Shown here: positions 51,887 through 60,282 of the stretch, in pieces
How the letters are laid out: each line of letters opens with the position of its first letter
Numbering within the stretch: the first letter of the stretch is position 1
Source of the DNA: Peptococcaceae bacterium UBA5767
GTDB lineage: Bacteria > Bacillota > TC1 > UBA5767
DNA length: 64,000 nt
NCBI GenBank assembly: GCA_002418765.1
Contig: DIET01000016.1
Span: 1-64,000 of the forward strand
Direction of reading: 5' to 3'
Notes under the pieces: model-generated
The model's database searches: none
Seen by the model: only the letters and a program-made list of their open reading frames with translations
What the model was told of the DNA's origin: nothing
Program-made: the position numbers and the translations under genes

Positions 51887-52813
51887 CTAGTCTTTTTCAT
51901 ACGGTTGGGCATTGGCTGCAGGTGCTCTGGACTTACCCACGAACCCAGCCAAAGCAAAAATGGTCAAAGCGTATGGTAGCATCAGGAGAAACTGAAACGG
52001 AATGGCTGTCCCTGCCGCCTGAAGTCTAAACTGAATGGCCTCGGCAGCACCAAACACCAACCCTGCCAGTAAAATCCCTTTGGGAGAGTACTTGCCAAAA
52101 ACCACTGCTGCCAGAGCCATAAAGCCTCGACCTGCCACCATGTTTTCTGTGAAAAAGCTAAGCAGACCCAGTGATACGTAAGCACCGGCCAATCCACTGA
52201 ACAAGCCTGATACAAGGATCGTGATGTAGCGAACCAAATAGACGTTGATTCCTACCGTGTCACAAGCCTTGGGGTGTTCCCCGACGGCACGGACCTTTAA
52301 ACCAATGTCTGTCTTGAACATGATGAAACTGGCTATCGGTACCAGAATAATAGCCAAATATACCAATGCGTTCTGTCTAAAAAATGCTTGTCCGATAAAA
52401 GGTATCTGCGACAACACAGGAATCGCAATAATACTGAAGGAGTCAATGGCAGGAGGTGCTGTGTTCAGGCCAAACAAGGTTCTGGCAAAGGTGGTCGTCA
52501 AGCCTAGTCCCAAAATATTGATAGCCGCACCGATAACAATCTGATCCGCTTTCACAGTGACAGAAAGATAAGCAAAAATCAGAGAAATAATGCTCGCCAT
52601 GGCCATGGCGAACAGCGCACCGTACCAAGCAGATCCAAACCACCAGGATCCGGCCACACCGGCCAAAGCGCCCACCAGCATCATACCTTCCACACCAATG
52701 TTGACAATACCCGCTCTAGAACTGAATACCAAACCCATGCCAGCCAAAATCAATGGCGTCGCCGTTCTAAAATCCGCTGCTATGAAACTAGCTATCGATG
52801 TCAGTATTTCCAT
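51887..52813 (-). CDS. BMP-type ABC importer permease, second subunit (second copy)
   Basis: A 308-residue permease paralogous to the one at 31726. Signature GLVFSSRAGIVNIGVEGMML near the N-terminus, VKADQIVIGAAINILGLGLT and VGEHPKACDTVGI. The ATG at 52813 (MEILTSIASF) has GGGAGG upstream and overlaps the end of the first permease by 26 nt. The longer frame to 52894 is not preferred. Confidence 0.9.
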   Translation of the reverse strand: MEILTSIASFIAADFRTATPLILAGMGLVFSSRAGIVNIGVEGMMLVGALAGVAGSWWFGSAWYGALFAMAMASIISLIFAYLSVTVKADQIVIGAAINILGLGLTTTFARTLFGLNTAPPAIDSFSIIAIPVLSQIPFIGQAFFRQNALVYLAIILVPIASFIMFKTDIGLKVRAVGEHPKACDTVGINVYLVRYITILVSGLFSGLAGAYVSLGLLSFFTENMVAGRGFMALAAVVFGKYSPKGILLAGLVFGAAEAIQFRLQAAGTAIPFQFLLMLPYALTIFALAGFVGKSRAPAANAQPYEKD

Positions 52814-53909
52814 TGTTCGTACCTCCCTCTCTAGCTTGTTTTTCCAACTTACGCTTGTTGTAAGCCTTGGTAAAATATCCACTGGAAATAACAAATATGA
52901 TTACAAATGCCTGAATGATATAAATAATGGCGATGGGTACCCGCGCTAGCATTTGCATCATGTTGGCACCACTTCGCAAAATACCGAAGAGAATCCCGGC
53001 AATCAGAATACCCACAGGAGTTCCGCCACCGAGCAAGGCCACTGCAATACCGTCAAAACCATACCCTGGTGAAAAAGCCTGGAACATTCTAAGCTGGATG
53101 CCCAAAATCTCCGAAGTACCTGCCAGTCCTGCGAAACCACCGGCAATAAACATGGCCAGCAAGGCATTTTTGGTGGGGTTGATGCCAGCATATTCCGCTG
53201 CCGTAGGATTCAGACCCACAACCCGGGTTTCATAACCTGTGGTCGTTTTCCACAGGAAGAAATAATAGAATAAAATAGCCAACAAAGCAATAATGAAACC
53301 CAAGTGCAATCTGGTTCCCGGCACAATTTTGGGTAAGATAGCAGATAGCTGGGCCTGAGGAGTCTGAGGGAAATTGCCTGGTGGTTCAATCATAGGCCCC
53401 GTCACCAAAAAGCTCAAAAAATGTACCGCAATGTAGTTGAGCATGATGGTCGTGATGACCTCAGAAGCACCAAAACGCACCTTTAACCAGCCTGCCAGCA
53501 AACCCCATAATCCACCGCCGATAAAACCAGCTGATATCGCCACAGGCAAATGGATAATCATCGGCAGACCCGTCAGATAAATGGCCAGCGTTGTCGAAAA
53601 GATAGCGCCCGCATACAACTGCCCTTCCGCACCCAGATTAACCAGACCACATCGTGCTGCAAAAGCATAGCTTAACGCCGTAAAAATGAGTGGTGTAGTT
53701 TTTACCAGTGTTTCTGCCATGGAATTCACATTGCTTAGCGAACCCATAAACAAACTCTTATAAGCGATCCAAGGATCTACACCGATAAACGCGATGACAC
53801 CTGCTCCTATCAGAAGCGCTGCCAGGACTGCAACAAATGGAATACCTAACTTGAGCAGCAATTCCTTGCTGCCACTTGATTTTTTCTCTTCCAAGTCGTT
53901 CCCCCCCAT
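52788..53909 (-). CDS. BMP-type ABC importer permease, first subunit (second copy)
   Basis: A permease of up to 373 residues, paralogous to the one at 32695. YAFAARCGLVNLGAEGQLYA, VITTIMLNYIAVHFLSFLV and VVGLNPTAAEYAGINPTKN are the conserved blocks. The start is uncertain: ATG 53909 has no clear ribosome site, while TTG 53894 (LEEKKSSGSK) has GGGGGG about 6 nt upstream. The C-terminus is Lys/Arg-rich and ends NNGNTDIDS. It follows the hydroxylase large subunit by 22 nt. Confidence 0.9.
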   Translation of the reverse strand: MGGNDLEEKKSSGSKELLLKLGIPFVAVLAALLIGAGVIAFIGVDPWIAYKSLFMGSLSNVNSMAETLVKTTPLIFTALSYAFAARCGLVNLGAEGQLYAGAIFSTTLAIYLTGLPMIIHLPVAISAGFIGGGLWGLLAGWLKVRFGASEVITTIMLNYIAVHFLSFLVTGPMIEPPGNFPQTPQAQLSAILPKIVPGTRLHLGFIIALLAILFYYFFLWKTTTGYETRVVGLNPTAAEYAGINPTKNALLAMFIAGGFAGLAGTSEILGIQLRMFQAFSPGYGFDGIAVALLGGGTPVGILIAGILFGILRSGANMMQMLARVPIAIIYIIQAFVIIFVISSGYFTKAYNKRKLEKQAREGGTNNGNTDIDS

Positions 53910-53931
53910 ACATCTGTCTTTTTTTTGAATC

Positions 53932-56229
53932 TTACGATTCTAATGTTTCCATCAATTTTATGCCCTCAACATCGATTGGCATGGTGTGGAAATCATAACC
54001 CAAAGCATCAGCTACAGCATTGACAACGGCTGGAGCCACTGGCACCGTGGCACATTCGCCAATACTTTTCCCTCCATAGGGTCCGGGGCTGTCCCCTTCT
54101 TCCACGAAGTCAATCTTTATTTCAGGCATCATGGATGCCGTGAACATCTTGTATTTCTTCAAATTGTTGTTGATCAGCCTGCCTTGGTCGTCAAAGGTCA
54201 TTTGCTCCGAAAGCGCATAGCCCAGACCCATCTGGATACCGCCTTCTAGTTGCCCTTCTAGAGACATTCTGTTGATGGCTTTGCCTACATCATGGACAGC
54301 GACATAATCCAGAAGATGCACTTCTTTCGTCTGGGTATCAACTTCCACCTGTACAAAGTGAGCGCCAAACGAAGTTCTTGCAGCCAGAGATCCAAAGGAG
54401 ACCTGTGCCAGCATATCCGTCTCATGTTCTCGTTGTGCATAGACAAAAATCTCCTGGAATGAAGCCTCTTTGCCCAGCGTACTACGCACCTTGCGGTAGG
54501 GCACGAGGCTCAAATTCTCCACAGGCTCTTGGAACATAGCAGATGCCATCTCAATAATCAAATCTTTCATGGCATAAGCCAATTTCAAACAAGCAGAACC
54601 TGTTACAAATATACCACGACTGGAGTAATCCCCCAAATTCCATGGTGTCAGATCCGTATCCGCTTCCACTGCGGAGATATCGTTCACCTGAGCCTGTAAT
54701 TCCTCTGCCACAATCATCATCTGTGAAGTAATCAAAGAATTTCCCATGTCATGGGTGCCCGTTTCCAGAACAAAGGTCCCATCATCATTCATCTTCAATC
54801 GAAGCCCGATGAAATCGCGGTGAGCTCCATAGACACCATTGCCATGGCAACCGATGGCAAAACCAACACCCCTCTTCACGTTTCGCCTAGAATCGGTTTG
54901 TTCCTGCTTATCCGTCCCATTATTTATCGTATTCTTATTTTCTTTCCACTTAAGCTTGTCTTCCCAGCCGAAAAGCTCCATGCCTCGCTCCATGCAATCC
55001 AGCGGTCTGGGGCTCCCCATTTTCACAGGATCCACCGTTTCCGGTGTAACCAAATTTTTCCGTTGCAAGGTCACAATATCCATGTCCAAACGCTTGGCGA
55101 TGGCATGCAGTTGACGCTGTTGGGCAAAGATTGCCTGTGGCGAACCATATCCTCGCATGGCTCCTGCAATGGGAAGGTTGGTCAATACCGCCGCCCCCGT
55201 ATAGGAAATATTGGGGATGCGATAACTCTTGAATACCTTGTGGCTCATGGCGCCCACTACATTGTAGGCAGAACCCACATAAGCCCCCGTATTGGTAAGC
55301 ACATCATAAGCCTGTGCTACAATCGTGCCATCCTTGTTGATTCCTGTTTTCAGACGAATCTTGGCCCCATGTCTGGTACGCGAGGCCACCAACGTCTCTT
55401 TACGGGTAAAATTGAGCATTACTGGTTGACGGGTCATCATGGACAATGCTGCTGCAGGCCCTTCCAAAACAGCTGGAATTTTACTCCCAAAGGCGCCGCC
55501 CAACGTCGGTTTGATGACGCGCACCTTGCTTTGAGGAAGGTCAAACACATCACTGAGAATATTACGGATCGCAAAACTGTTTTGGGTACTCGAATACACA
55601 GTCAGCTTCCCCTCATCATCAAAATCAGCAATGCTGACATGATTTTCCATGGCCATAGGAGAAACAATGGGGGTTTCGTATTCGTCTTCGAATATAAAAT
55701 CAGCTTCCCGGAAGCCTTTTTCCACATCACCCACACTGACTTTGATTTCATTCAAGTGATTGCTCACGTTGTCGTGCAATTGTATGGCACCTTCTGCCAT
55801 GGCTTCTTCTATACTCAATACGGCAGGAAGCTCCTCATATTCCACACGAATCAGTTTGGCAGCTTTGTCTGCCGTTTTTTGGTCCACAGCAGCCACGGCG
55901 CAAATACGATCTCCGACAAAGCGTACTGTTTGGGAAAAAATAGTCTCTGTCTTTGGAATATCATGATCTACAAAACGAAGAGCACTATTGTATTTTTTGG
56001 AGGAAGTATTAAAAGGAGTGGCAATAGCCCGAACGCCTTCTAATTTTTCAGCTTCTGACGTATCAATGCTCAACACACGTGCATGCGCTTTATCAGACAA
56101 TACCAATTTGCCATACAACATGTGAGGAAGCTTGATATCCCCTGTATATCTGGTTTTTCCCGTCACTTTGTTTTTGGCGTCAAATATGGGAACACCCGAT
56201 CCAATGAGCCGCCATTCTTTGTTATTCAT
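53932..56229 (-). CDS. Molybdenum hydroxylase large subunit, second xanthine dehydrogenase system
   Basis: A 765-residue catalytic subunit of the xanthine dehydrogenase family, predicted cytoplasmic. Conserved: LGGAFGSKIPAVLEGPAAAL, AGAMRGYGSPQAIFAQ (arginine), DYSSRGIFVTG and catalytic glutamate in GGKSIGECATVP. Unusual: the molybdopterin loop, MGQG in the other two enzymes here, reads ETGTHDMGNSLITS, so the glutamine that normally contacts molybdenum is Asn and the next Gly is Ser. ATG 56229 or 56235 may be used; both overlap the 2Fe-2S subunit gene. No FAD subunit gene accompanies it. Location in a purine-type importer operon suggests a purine substrate (inference). Confidence 0.88.
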   Translation of the reverse strand: MNNKEWRLIGSGVPIFDAKNKVTGKTRYTGDIKLPHMLYGKLVLSDKAHARVLSIDTSEAEKLEGVRAIATPFNTSSKKYNSALRFVDHDIPKTETIFSQTVRFVGDRICAVAAVDQKTADKAAKLIRVEYEELPAVLSIEEAMAEGAIQLHDNVSNHLNEIKVSVGDVEKGFREADFIFEDEYETPIVSPMAMENHVSIADFDDEGKLTVYSSTQNSFAIRNILSDVFDLPQSKVRVIKPTLGGAFGSKIPAVLEGPAAALSMMTRQPVMLNFTRKETLVASRTRHGAKIRLKTGINKDGTIVAQAYDVLTNTGAYVGSAYNVVGAMSHKVFKSYRIPNISYTGAAVLTNLPIAGAMRGYGSPQAIFAQQRQLHAIAKRLDMDIVTLQRKNLVTPETVDPVKMGSPRPLDCMERGMELFGWEDKLKWKENKNTINNGTDKQEQTDSRRNVKRGVGFAIGCHGNGVYGAHRDFIGLRLKMNDDGTFVLETGTHDMGNSLITSQMMIVAEELQAQVNDISAVEADTDLTPWNLGDYSSRGIFVTGSACLKLAYAMKDLIIEMASAMFQEPVENLSLVPYRKVRSTLGKEASFQEIFVYAQREHETDMLAQVSFGSLAARTSFGAHFVQVEVDTQTKEVHLLDYVAVHDVGKAINRMSLEGQLEGGIQMGLGYALSEQMTFDDQGRLINNNLKKYKMFTASMMPEIKIDFVEEGDSPGPYGGKSIGECATVPVAPAVVNAVADALGYDFHTMPIDVEGIKLMETLES

Positions 56230-56704
56230 GATCATCTTTCCTCATCATTTCAGCTGCCTCTTCAATGGCATCCACAATTTTCACATAACCGGTGCACCGG
56301 CAAAGGTTGTTGTCCAAAGCTTTTCTAATTTCATCTCGACTTGGTTTGGGATTGACATCTAAAAGGGCCTTGGCTGATATGATCATCCCTGGCGTACAAA
56401 ATCCGCACTGCACAGCTCCTTTTTCCACGAAAGCAGTCTGCAAAGGATGTAGATTCCCCGCATCAGCAATACCTTCAATGGTGATAATGGTCTTACCAGC
56501 GCACCGATGTGCCAAAGTGGTACATGCATTGACGGCTACACCATCCAACAAGACCTTACAGGCACCACAATCGCCGGTGCTACAGCCTTCCTTAGGACCG
56601 GTAATATCCAAGCGGTAACGCAAAACAGACAACAATGTTTCATTTTTCTCCACCTGAAAAATCTGGTAATTCCTATGATTGATATTCAGTATCAATGGTT
56701 CCAT
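56222..56704 (-). CDS. Molybdenum hydroxylase [2Fe-2S] subunit, second system
   Basis: A 160-residue iron-sulfur subunit with cysteines at 41, 46, 49, 61 (GCSTGDCGAC) and 100, 103, 135, 137 (QCGFC, LCRCTGY), aligned residue for residue with XdhC at 3861. It is the first structural gene of the second operon, 71 nt after lacI, and overlaps the large-subunit gene by 8-14 nt. It probably donates electrons to an acceptor other than an XdhB-type FAD subunit. Confidence 0.93.
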   Translation of the reverse strand: MEPLILNINHRNYQIFQVEKNETLLSVLRYRLDITGPKEGCSTGDCGACKVLLDGVAVNACTTLAHRCAGKTIITIEGIADAGNLHPLQTAFVEKGAVQCGFCTPGMIISAKALLDVNPKPSRDEIRKALDNNLCRCTGYVKIVDAIEEAAEMMRKDDHE

Positions 56705-56730
56705 GAATTTGTCCTTTCTTTCGGTGGTTT

Positions 56731-56756
56731 ACACTCCGCCCGTGAAGACGGAGTGT
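56731..56756 (-). promoter_or_regulatory. Hairpin between lacI and the second hydroxylase operon
   Basis: Perfect 8-bp stem ACACTCCG / CGGAGTGT with a 10-nt loop in the 71-nt gap after lacI. There is no T tract on the minus strand, so it looks like an attenuator or mRNA-stabilising structure rather than a strong terminator. Confidence 0.55.
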
Positions 56757-56775
56757 TTCACCAATAGAGGTAAAG

Positions 56776-57777
56776 TTAGAGATTATAAACGGTTTGGGTG
56801 GATGCTCTCTCCACAATATGAGGTTTAACCAGAATGAAGCGTTCTGGCAAATGGCCTTGGAGCATCATAAGCATCGATGCAGCGGCTTTCTGACCCAGAA
56901 GATCAGTTCTTGAATGCAAAGAGGAAATATGGACAAGTTCGGAAAATTGCGTATTGCCTGATCCGATAAGCATGATATCCCGCGGCATCTTCAGGTTGCG
57001 CTCTTGGATTACGCGAAGTGAGGACAAAACAGTAAAATCTGAAATACCAAAAATTGCCTCAATGCCATGATCAATCATATCATGGGTAATCGTTTCCATG
57101 GCGGTTGCACTAAAGTAGCAATTCTGTATCTGATACGGCTCCACAAAAAGACCATTTTTATGCATGGTTTCTGTAAATGCTTGTCTATAGACATCAGACT
57201 GAGGGTGATTTTCTGCGCCAACAATCATGCCAATCTTTTTCCGTCCCCTATCAATCAATAGCTGCGTTCCCTGCTCGACTCCATATTGAAAATCAGTGGC
57301 GATGGTGACAAAAGGATTGGGTTCAAAAAATCGGTTGATCATCAGTGTGGCTACATTGTGGGATTGCAGTCTTTCAATATGTTTCCCGTTTTGATAGGCG
57401 AAGGGCAGTGTCATGAAAATAGCGCCATCCGCCCCCACATCCATAAGTTTTTCACAGGTTTCCAACTCTTTTTGATAATCGTTTTCTGATGTAAAGGTCA
57501 CCATGGAATAACCCTGTTTCTCCAACACCGATGCAATATTGTCGGCAATCTCAGCGAAGAAAACATTTTTCAAGGAGGGAATCACCAAAGCAATAATTTT
57601 GCTTCTTCTGGTTTTCAGAGAAACGGCTATCGAGTTTTTGCGGTAGTCGAGATCCAAAATAGCCTGATCAATCCGTTCTGCCGTCTCGGGCTTCACCACT
57701 ATCTTCCGATTAATATAGCGGGATACGGTGCAAGTACTCACGCCCACCCGATTGGCAATATCTTTGATGGTTGCCAT
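56776..57777 (-). CDS. LacI-family transcriptional regulator
   Basis: A 333-residue regulator. The helix-turn-helix is at the N-terminus (TIKDIANRVGVSTCTVSRYI, then RKNSIAVSLKTRRS hinge). The periplasmic-binding-like ligand domain follows (IALVIPSLKNVFFAEIADNI, GRKKIGMIVGAENHPQS, AIFGISDFTVLSSLRVIQE). It is the first gene of the second accessory block. Its promoter contains a CG-centred near-palindrome typical of LacI-family operators, so autoregulation is likely. It probably controls the hydroxylase/importer operon immediately downstream; the ligand may be a purine (inference). Confidence 0.9.
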   Translation of the reverse strand: MATIKDIANRVGVSTCTVSRYINRKIVVKPETAERIDQAILDLDYRKNSIAVSLKTRRSKIIALVIPSLKNVFFAEIADNIASVLEKQGYSMVTFTSENDYQKELETCEKLMDVGADGAIFMTLPFAYQNGKHIERLQSHNVATLMINRFFEPNPFVTIATDFQYGVEQGTQLLIDRGRKKIGMIVGAENHPQSDVYRQAFTETMHKNGLFVEPYQIQNCYFSATAMETITHDMIDHGIEAIFGISDFTVLSSLRVIQERNLKMPRDIMLIGSGNTQFSELVHISSLHSRTDLLGQKAAASMLMMLQGHLPERFILVKPHIVERASTQTVYNL

Positions 57778-57809
57778 AGATCCTCCCTGTTACACGTTTC
57801 ATTACATAA

Positions 57810-57838
57810 ATTGTACCACTTCGTTAAACGATTAACAA
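57810..57838 (-). promoter_or_regulatory. lacI promoter with embedded LacI-type operator
   Basis: Minus strand TTGTTA (57833-57838), 17-nt spacer, TACAAT (57810-57815). GTTAAACGATTAAC at 57823-57836 on the plus strand is a CG-centred near-palindrome (12 of 14 symmetric) inside the promoter spacer and -35 box. Confidence 0.65.
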
Positions 57839-57872
57839 GGACTTGTTTAGGAAAAATATAGAAGACAATTGT

Positions 57873-57893
57873 AGTTGTTAGACATCTATATAA
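57873..57893. promoter_or_regulatory. Copy of the purine-cluster operator-like repeat
   Basis: Plus strand core AGTTGTTAGACATCTATATA; its reverse complement matches repeat B (15241-15261) at 18 of 21 positions. It is in the lacI-fhs gap about 100 nt upstream of lacI, 40 kb away from the GntR gene. It may place the second hydroxylase operon under the same GntR control. Confidence 0.55.
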
Positions 57894-57963
57894 CCTTCTA
57901 AATTCTACCTGCCCCACTCATTTCCTGCTTTGTGAAAAAAAGAATTTGATAAAATATAAAATA

Positions 57964-57981
57964 GGGCGGGTTTCCCCGCCC
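57964..57981 (-). terminator. Rho-independent terminator after fhs
   Basis: Perfect 7-bp stem GGGCGGG / CCCGCCC with a GAAA tetraloop on the minus strand, followed by TATTTTATATTTT. It lies 15 nt after the fhs stop. Confidence 0.92.
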
Positions 57982-57995
57982 ACATTGTCCTCTGA

Positions 57996-59666
57996 CTAAA
58001 ACAATCCTGTAATAACACCATTCTCATCGATATCGATGTTGCAGGCAGCAGGTCTCTTGGGTAATCCGGGCATGGTCATAACATTGCCTGAAACAGCAAC
58101 CAAGAAGCCGGCACCGGCCGACAACCGTAGCTCACGAATGGAAATAGTAAAGTTCTCTGGTCTGCCCAATTTGCTGGCATCATCAGAAAGTGAATATTGG
58201 GTCTTGGCTACACAGATCGGCAAATCGCCATAACCCATTTCCGTATACTGCTGTACTGATTTCATGGCCGCCGTTTCAAAAATTACACCACTGGCGCCGT
58301 ATACTTCTTTGGCGATCACTTCAAGCTTTTCAACAATAGGAAGCTTGGTATCATAAAGCACTTTGAAGTGAGAAGGTTTCTCAGCCATGGTTTTCAAAAC
58401 CTTTTGCGCTAGGTCTTTCCCGCCTTCACCACCGTTGGCCCATACATCCGACAGAGCAACTTCTACGCCCAACTCAGCCACTTTTTTGAGCACCAAGTCT
58501 ACCTCAGCAGGCGTATCCAGCGGAAACTTGTTGATGGCAACCACAGCAGGAACACCAAATTTACCTACGTTTTCAATATGTTTTTCCAAGTTGGCCAAGC
58601 CTTTTTCTAAGGCTTCTAAATTTTCTTCGCCAAGATTCGCCTTGGCAACACCACCATGCATCTTCAGTGCTCTAACCGTAGCCACAATCACTGTTGCGTC
58701 GGGTTTTAAGGATGCAAAACGGCATTTCAAATCAAAGAACTTCTCAGCACCCAGATCTGCGCCAAATCCAGCTTCTGTTACCACGATATCAGCCAGCTTC
58801 AGTGCCGTTTTGGTGGCTGTAACAGAGTTACAACCATGAGCGATATTGGCAAATGGACCACCATGAATAAAGGCCGGTGTATTCTCCAGGGTCTGCACCA
58901 AATTGGGTTTGATGGCATCCTTCATCAAAAGAGTCATGGCACCTTGTGCTTCAAGATCTCCCGCCGTAACTGGCTTCTTATCATAAGTATAGCCCACAAT
59001 GATTTTCGAAAAACGTTCTTTCAAATCCATCAAATCGTTGGCCAAACACAAAATAGCCATAACCTCTGAAGCCACCGTAATATCAAATCCATCTTCTCTG
59101 GGAATGCCATTGGCAACACCGCCAAGACCAATTACGATATCCCTTAATGCGCGATCAGACAGATCGATAACGCGTCTGAATACGATTCTGGTTGGATCCA
59201 GGTTCAAAGGGTTTCCTTGCTTCAAGCTATTGTCCAGCATTGCTGCCAACAAATTGTGCGCATAGGTAATGGCATGTAGATCACCTGTAAAATGCAAATT
59301 GATCTCATCCATTGGCACCACTTGTGCCATGCCGCCGCCTGCAGCGCCACCCTTGACGCCAAAGCTTGGGCCTAGTGAAGGCTCTCTCAAACAAACCATG
59401 GCATTTTCGCCCAATTTTCTCAAGCCATCTGTCAAACCAACAGACGTAGTCGTTTTTCCTTCACCAGCGGGAGTAGGGGTAATGGCTGTCACCAAGACCA
59501 ATTTTCCGTCTTTGCGATCTGCCATAGCGTGGATGGCCTCCATGGAAATCTTCGCTTTGTACTTGCCGTACAATTCAATATCATCCTCACCGAGTCCTAA
59601 ACCTTTGGCAATCTCTGCAATGGGCTTCATCTGTGCCTGTTGAGCAATCTCAATATCTGTAAGCAT
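57996..59666 (-). CDS. fhs: Formate-tetrahydrofolate ligase
   Basis: A 556-residue cytoplasmic enzyme making 10-formyl-THF from formate, THF and ATP, or running in reverse to make ATP. The ATP loop is TPAGEGKTTTSVGL. LREPSLGPSFGVKGGAAGGG, FTGDLHAITYAHNLLAA and EAGFGADLGAEKF are the conserved family blocks. In purine-fermenting and acetogenic clostridia it links formyl/formimino groups to energy conservation. Monocistronic between ndk and the second accessory block, with its own terminator. Confidence 0.97.
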   Translation of the reverse strand: MLTDIEIAQQAQMKPIAEIAKGLGLGEDDIELYGKYKAKISMEAIHAMADRKDGKLVLVTAITPTPAGEGKTTTSVGLTDGLRKLGENAMVCLREPSLGPSFGVKGGAAGGGMAQVVPMDEINLHFTGDLHAITYAHNLLAAMLDNSLKQGNPLNLDPTRIVFRRVIDLSDRALRDIVIGLGGVANGIPREDGFDITVASEVMAILCLANDLMDLKERFSKIIVGYTYDKKPVTAGDLEAQGAMTLLMKDAIKPNLVQTLENTPAFIHGGPFANIAHGCNSVTATKTALKLADIVVTEAGFGADLGAEKFFDLKCRFASLKPDATVIVATVRALKMHGGVAKANLGEENLEALEKGLANLEKHIENVGKFGVPAVVAINKFPLDTPAEVDLVLKKVAELGVEVALSDVWANGGEGGKDLAQKVLKTMAEKPSHFKVLYDTKLPIVEKLEVIAKEVYGASGVIFETAAMKSVQQYTEMGYGDLPICVAKTQYSLSDDASKLGRPENFTISIRELRLSAGAGFLVAVSGNVMTMPGLPKRPAACNIDIDENGVITGLF

Positions 59667-59778
59667 TTCTTCAACTCCTTGAATTTATTTAAAGGTAACC
59701 CTTTATTGCTATGTTATAGCCTATTCGTTTTAATTTAAACAAATATTTTCCTGTCTTGTCAAACAGTTTTTAAAAAAA

Positions 59779-59804
59779 GAGCAGGTGAAAATTTTCACCC
59801 GCCC
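59779..59804 (-). terminator. Rho-independent terminator after ndk
   Basis: A 13-bp stem with two G-U pairs formed by GAGCAGGTGAAAA and TTTTCACCCGCCC, followed on the minus strand by TTTTTTTA. It lies 22 nt after the ndk stop. Confidence 0.88.
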
Positions 59805-59826
59805 TGATTCCTTGATTTTAATCTGA

Positions 59827-60240
59827 CTAAAATATTTCATTTTCCTTAAAATACAAGTTAATTTCTCTGGCTGCACTTTCCGGACCATCCGATGCATGCA
59901 CCAAATTGGTGGTCTTACTAAATCCAAACGTACCACGAATGCTTCCTGACTCTGCTTCATTGGGATCTGTGGCTCCCAACATTTTTCGCATACCGGCAAC
60001 AACCTTTTCTCCCTCAATCACCATCTCCAGCACTCTTCCTGACGTAATGAATTGTAGCAGTTCCGGGAAAAAAGATTTTTTCACATGCTCAGCATAATGT
60101 TTTCTGGCTTGCTCTTCACTCAGTTTTTCCATTTTCATCGCAACGAGCCGGTATCCTTTTTTCTCTATTCTAGATATGATCTCACCCACCAGAAGACGGT
60201 CTACAGCATCTGGTTTCAACATGACAAAAGTTCTTTCCAT
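59827..60240 (-). CDS. ndk: Nucleoside diphosphate kinase
   Basis: A 137-residue kinase balancing NTP pools. N-terminus MERTFVMLKPDAVDR, HYAEHVKKSFFPELLQFITS, and the active-site histidine in TTNLVHASDGPESA. The more common active-site sequence is HGSDS; HASD is a common variant. Position between ftsH and fhs. Confidence 0.94.
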   Translation of the reverse strand: MERTFVMLKPDAVDRLLVGEIISRIEKKGYRLVAMKMEKLSEEQARKHYAEHVKKSFFPELLQFITSGRVLEMVIEGEKVVAGMRKMLGATDPNEAESGSIRGTFGFSKTTNLVHASDGPESAAREINLYFKENEIF

Positions 60241-60282
60241 TTTTTATCCTCCACAATCATCTGTATTTCTATGAACAGCAAG

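Noticed and set aside
54751..56043. Long open frame (430 codons) on the plus strand
   Set aside because: It lies antisense to the second hydroxylase large subunit, whose conserved motifs are continuous. Its translation has no recognisable domain and no ribosome site was seen.
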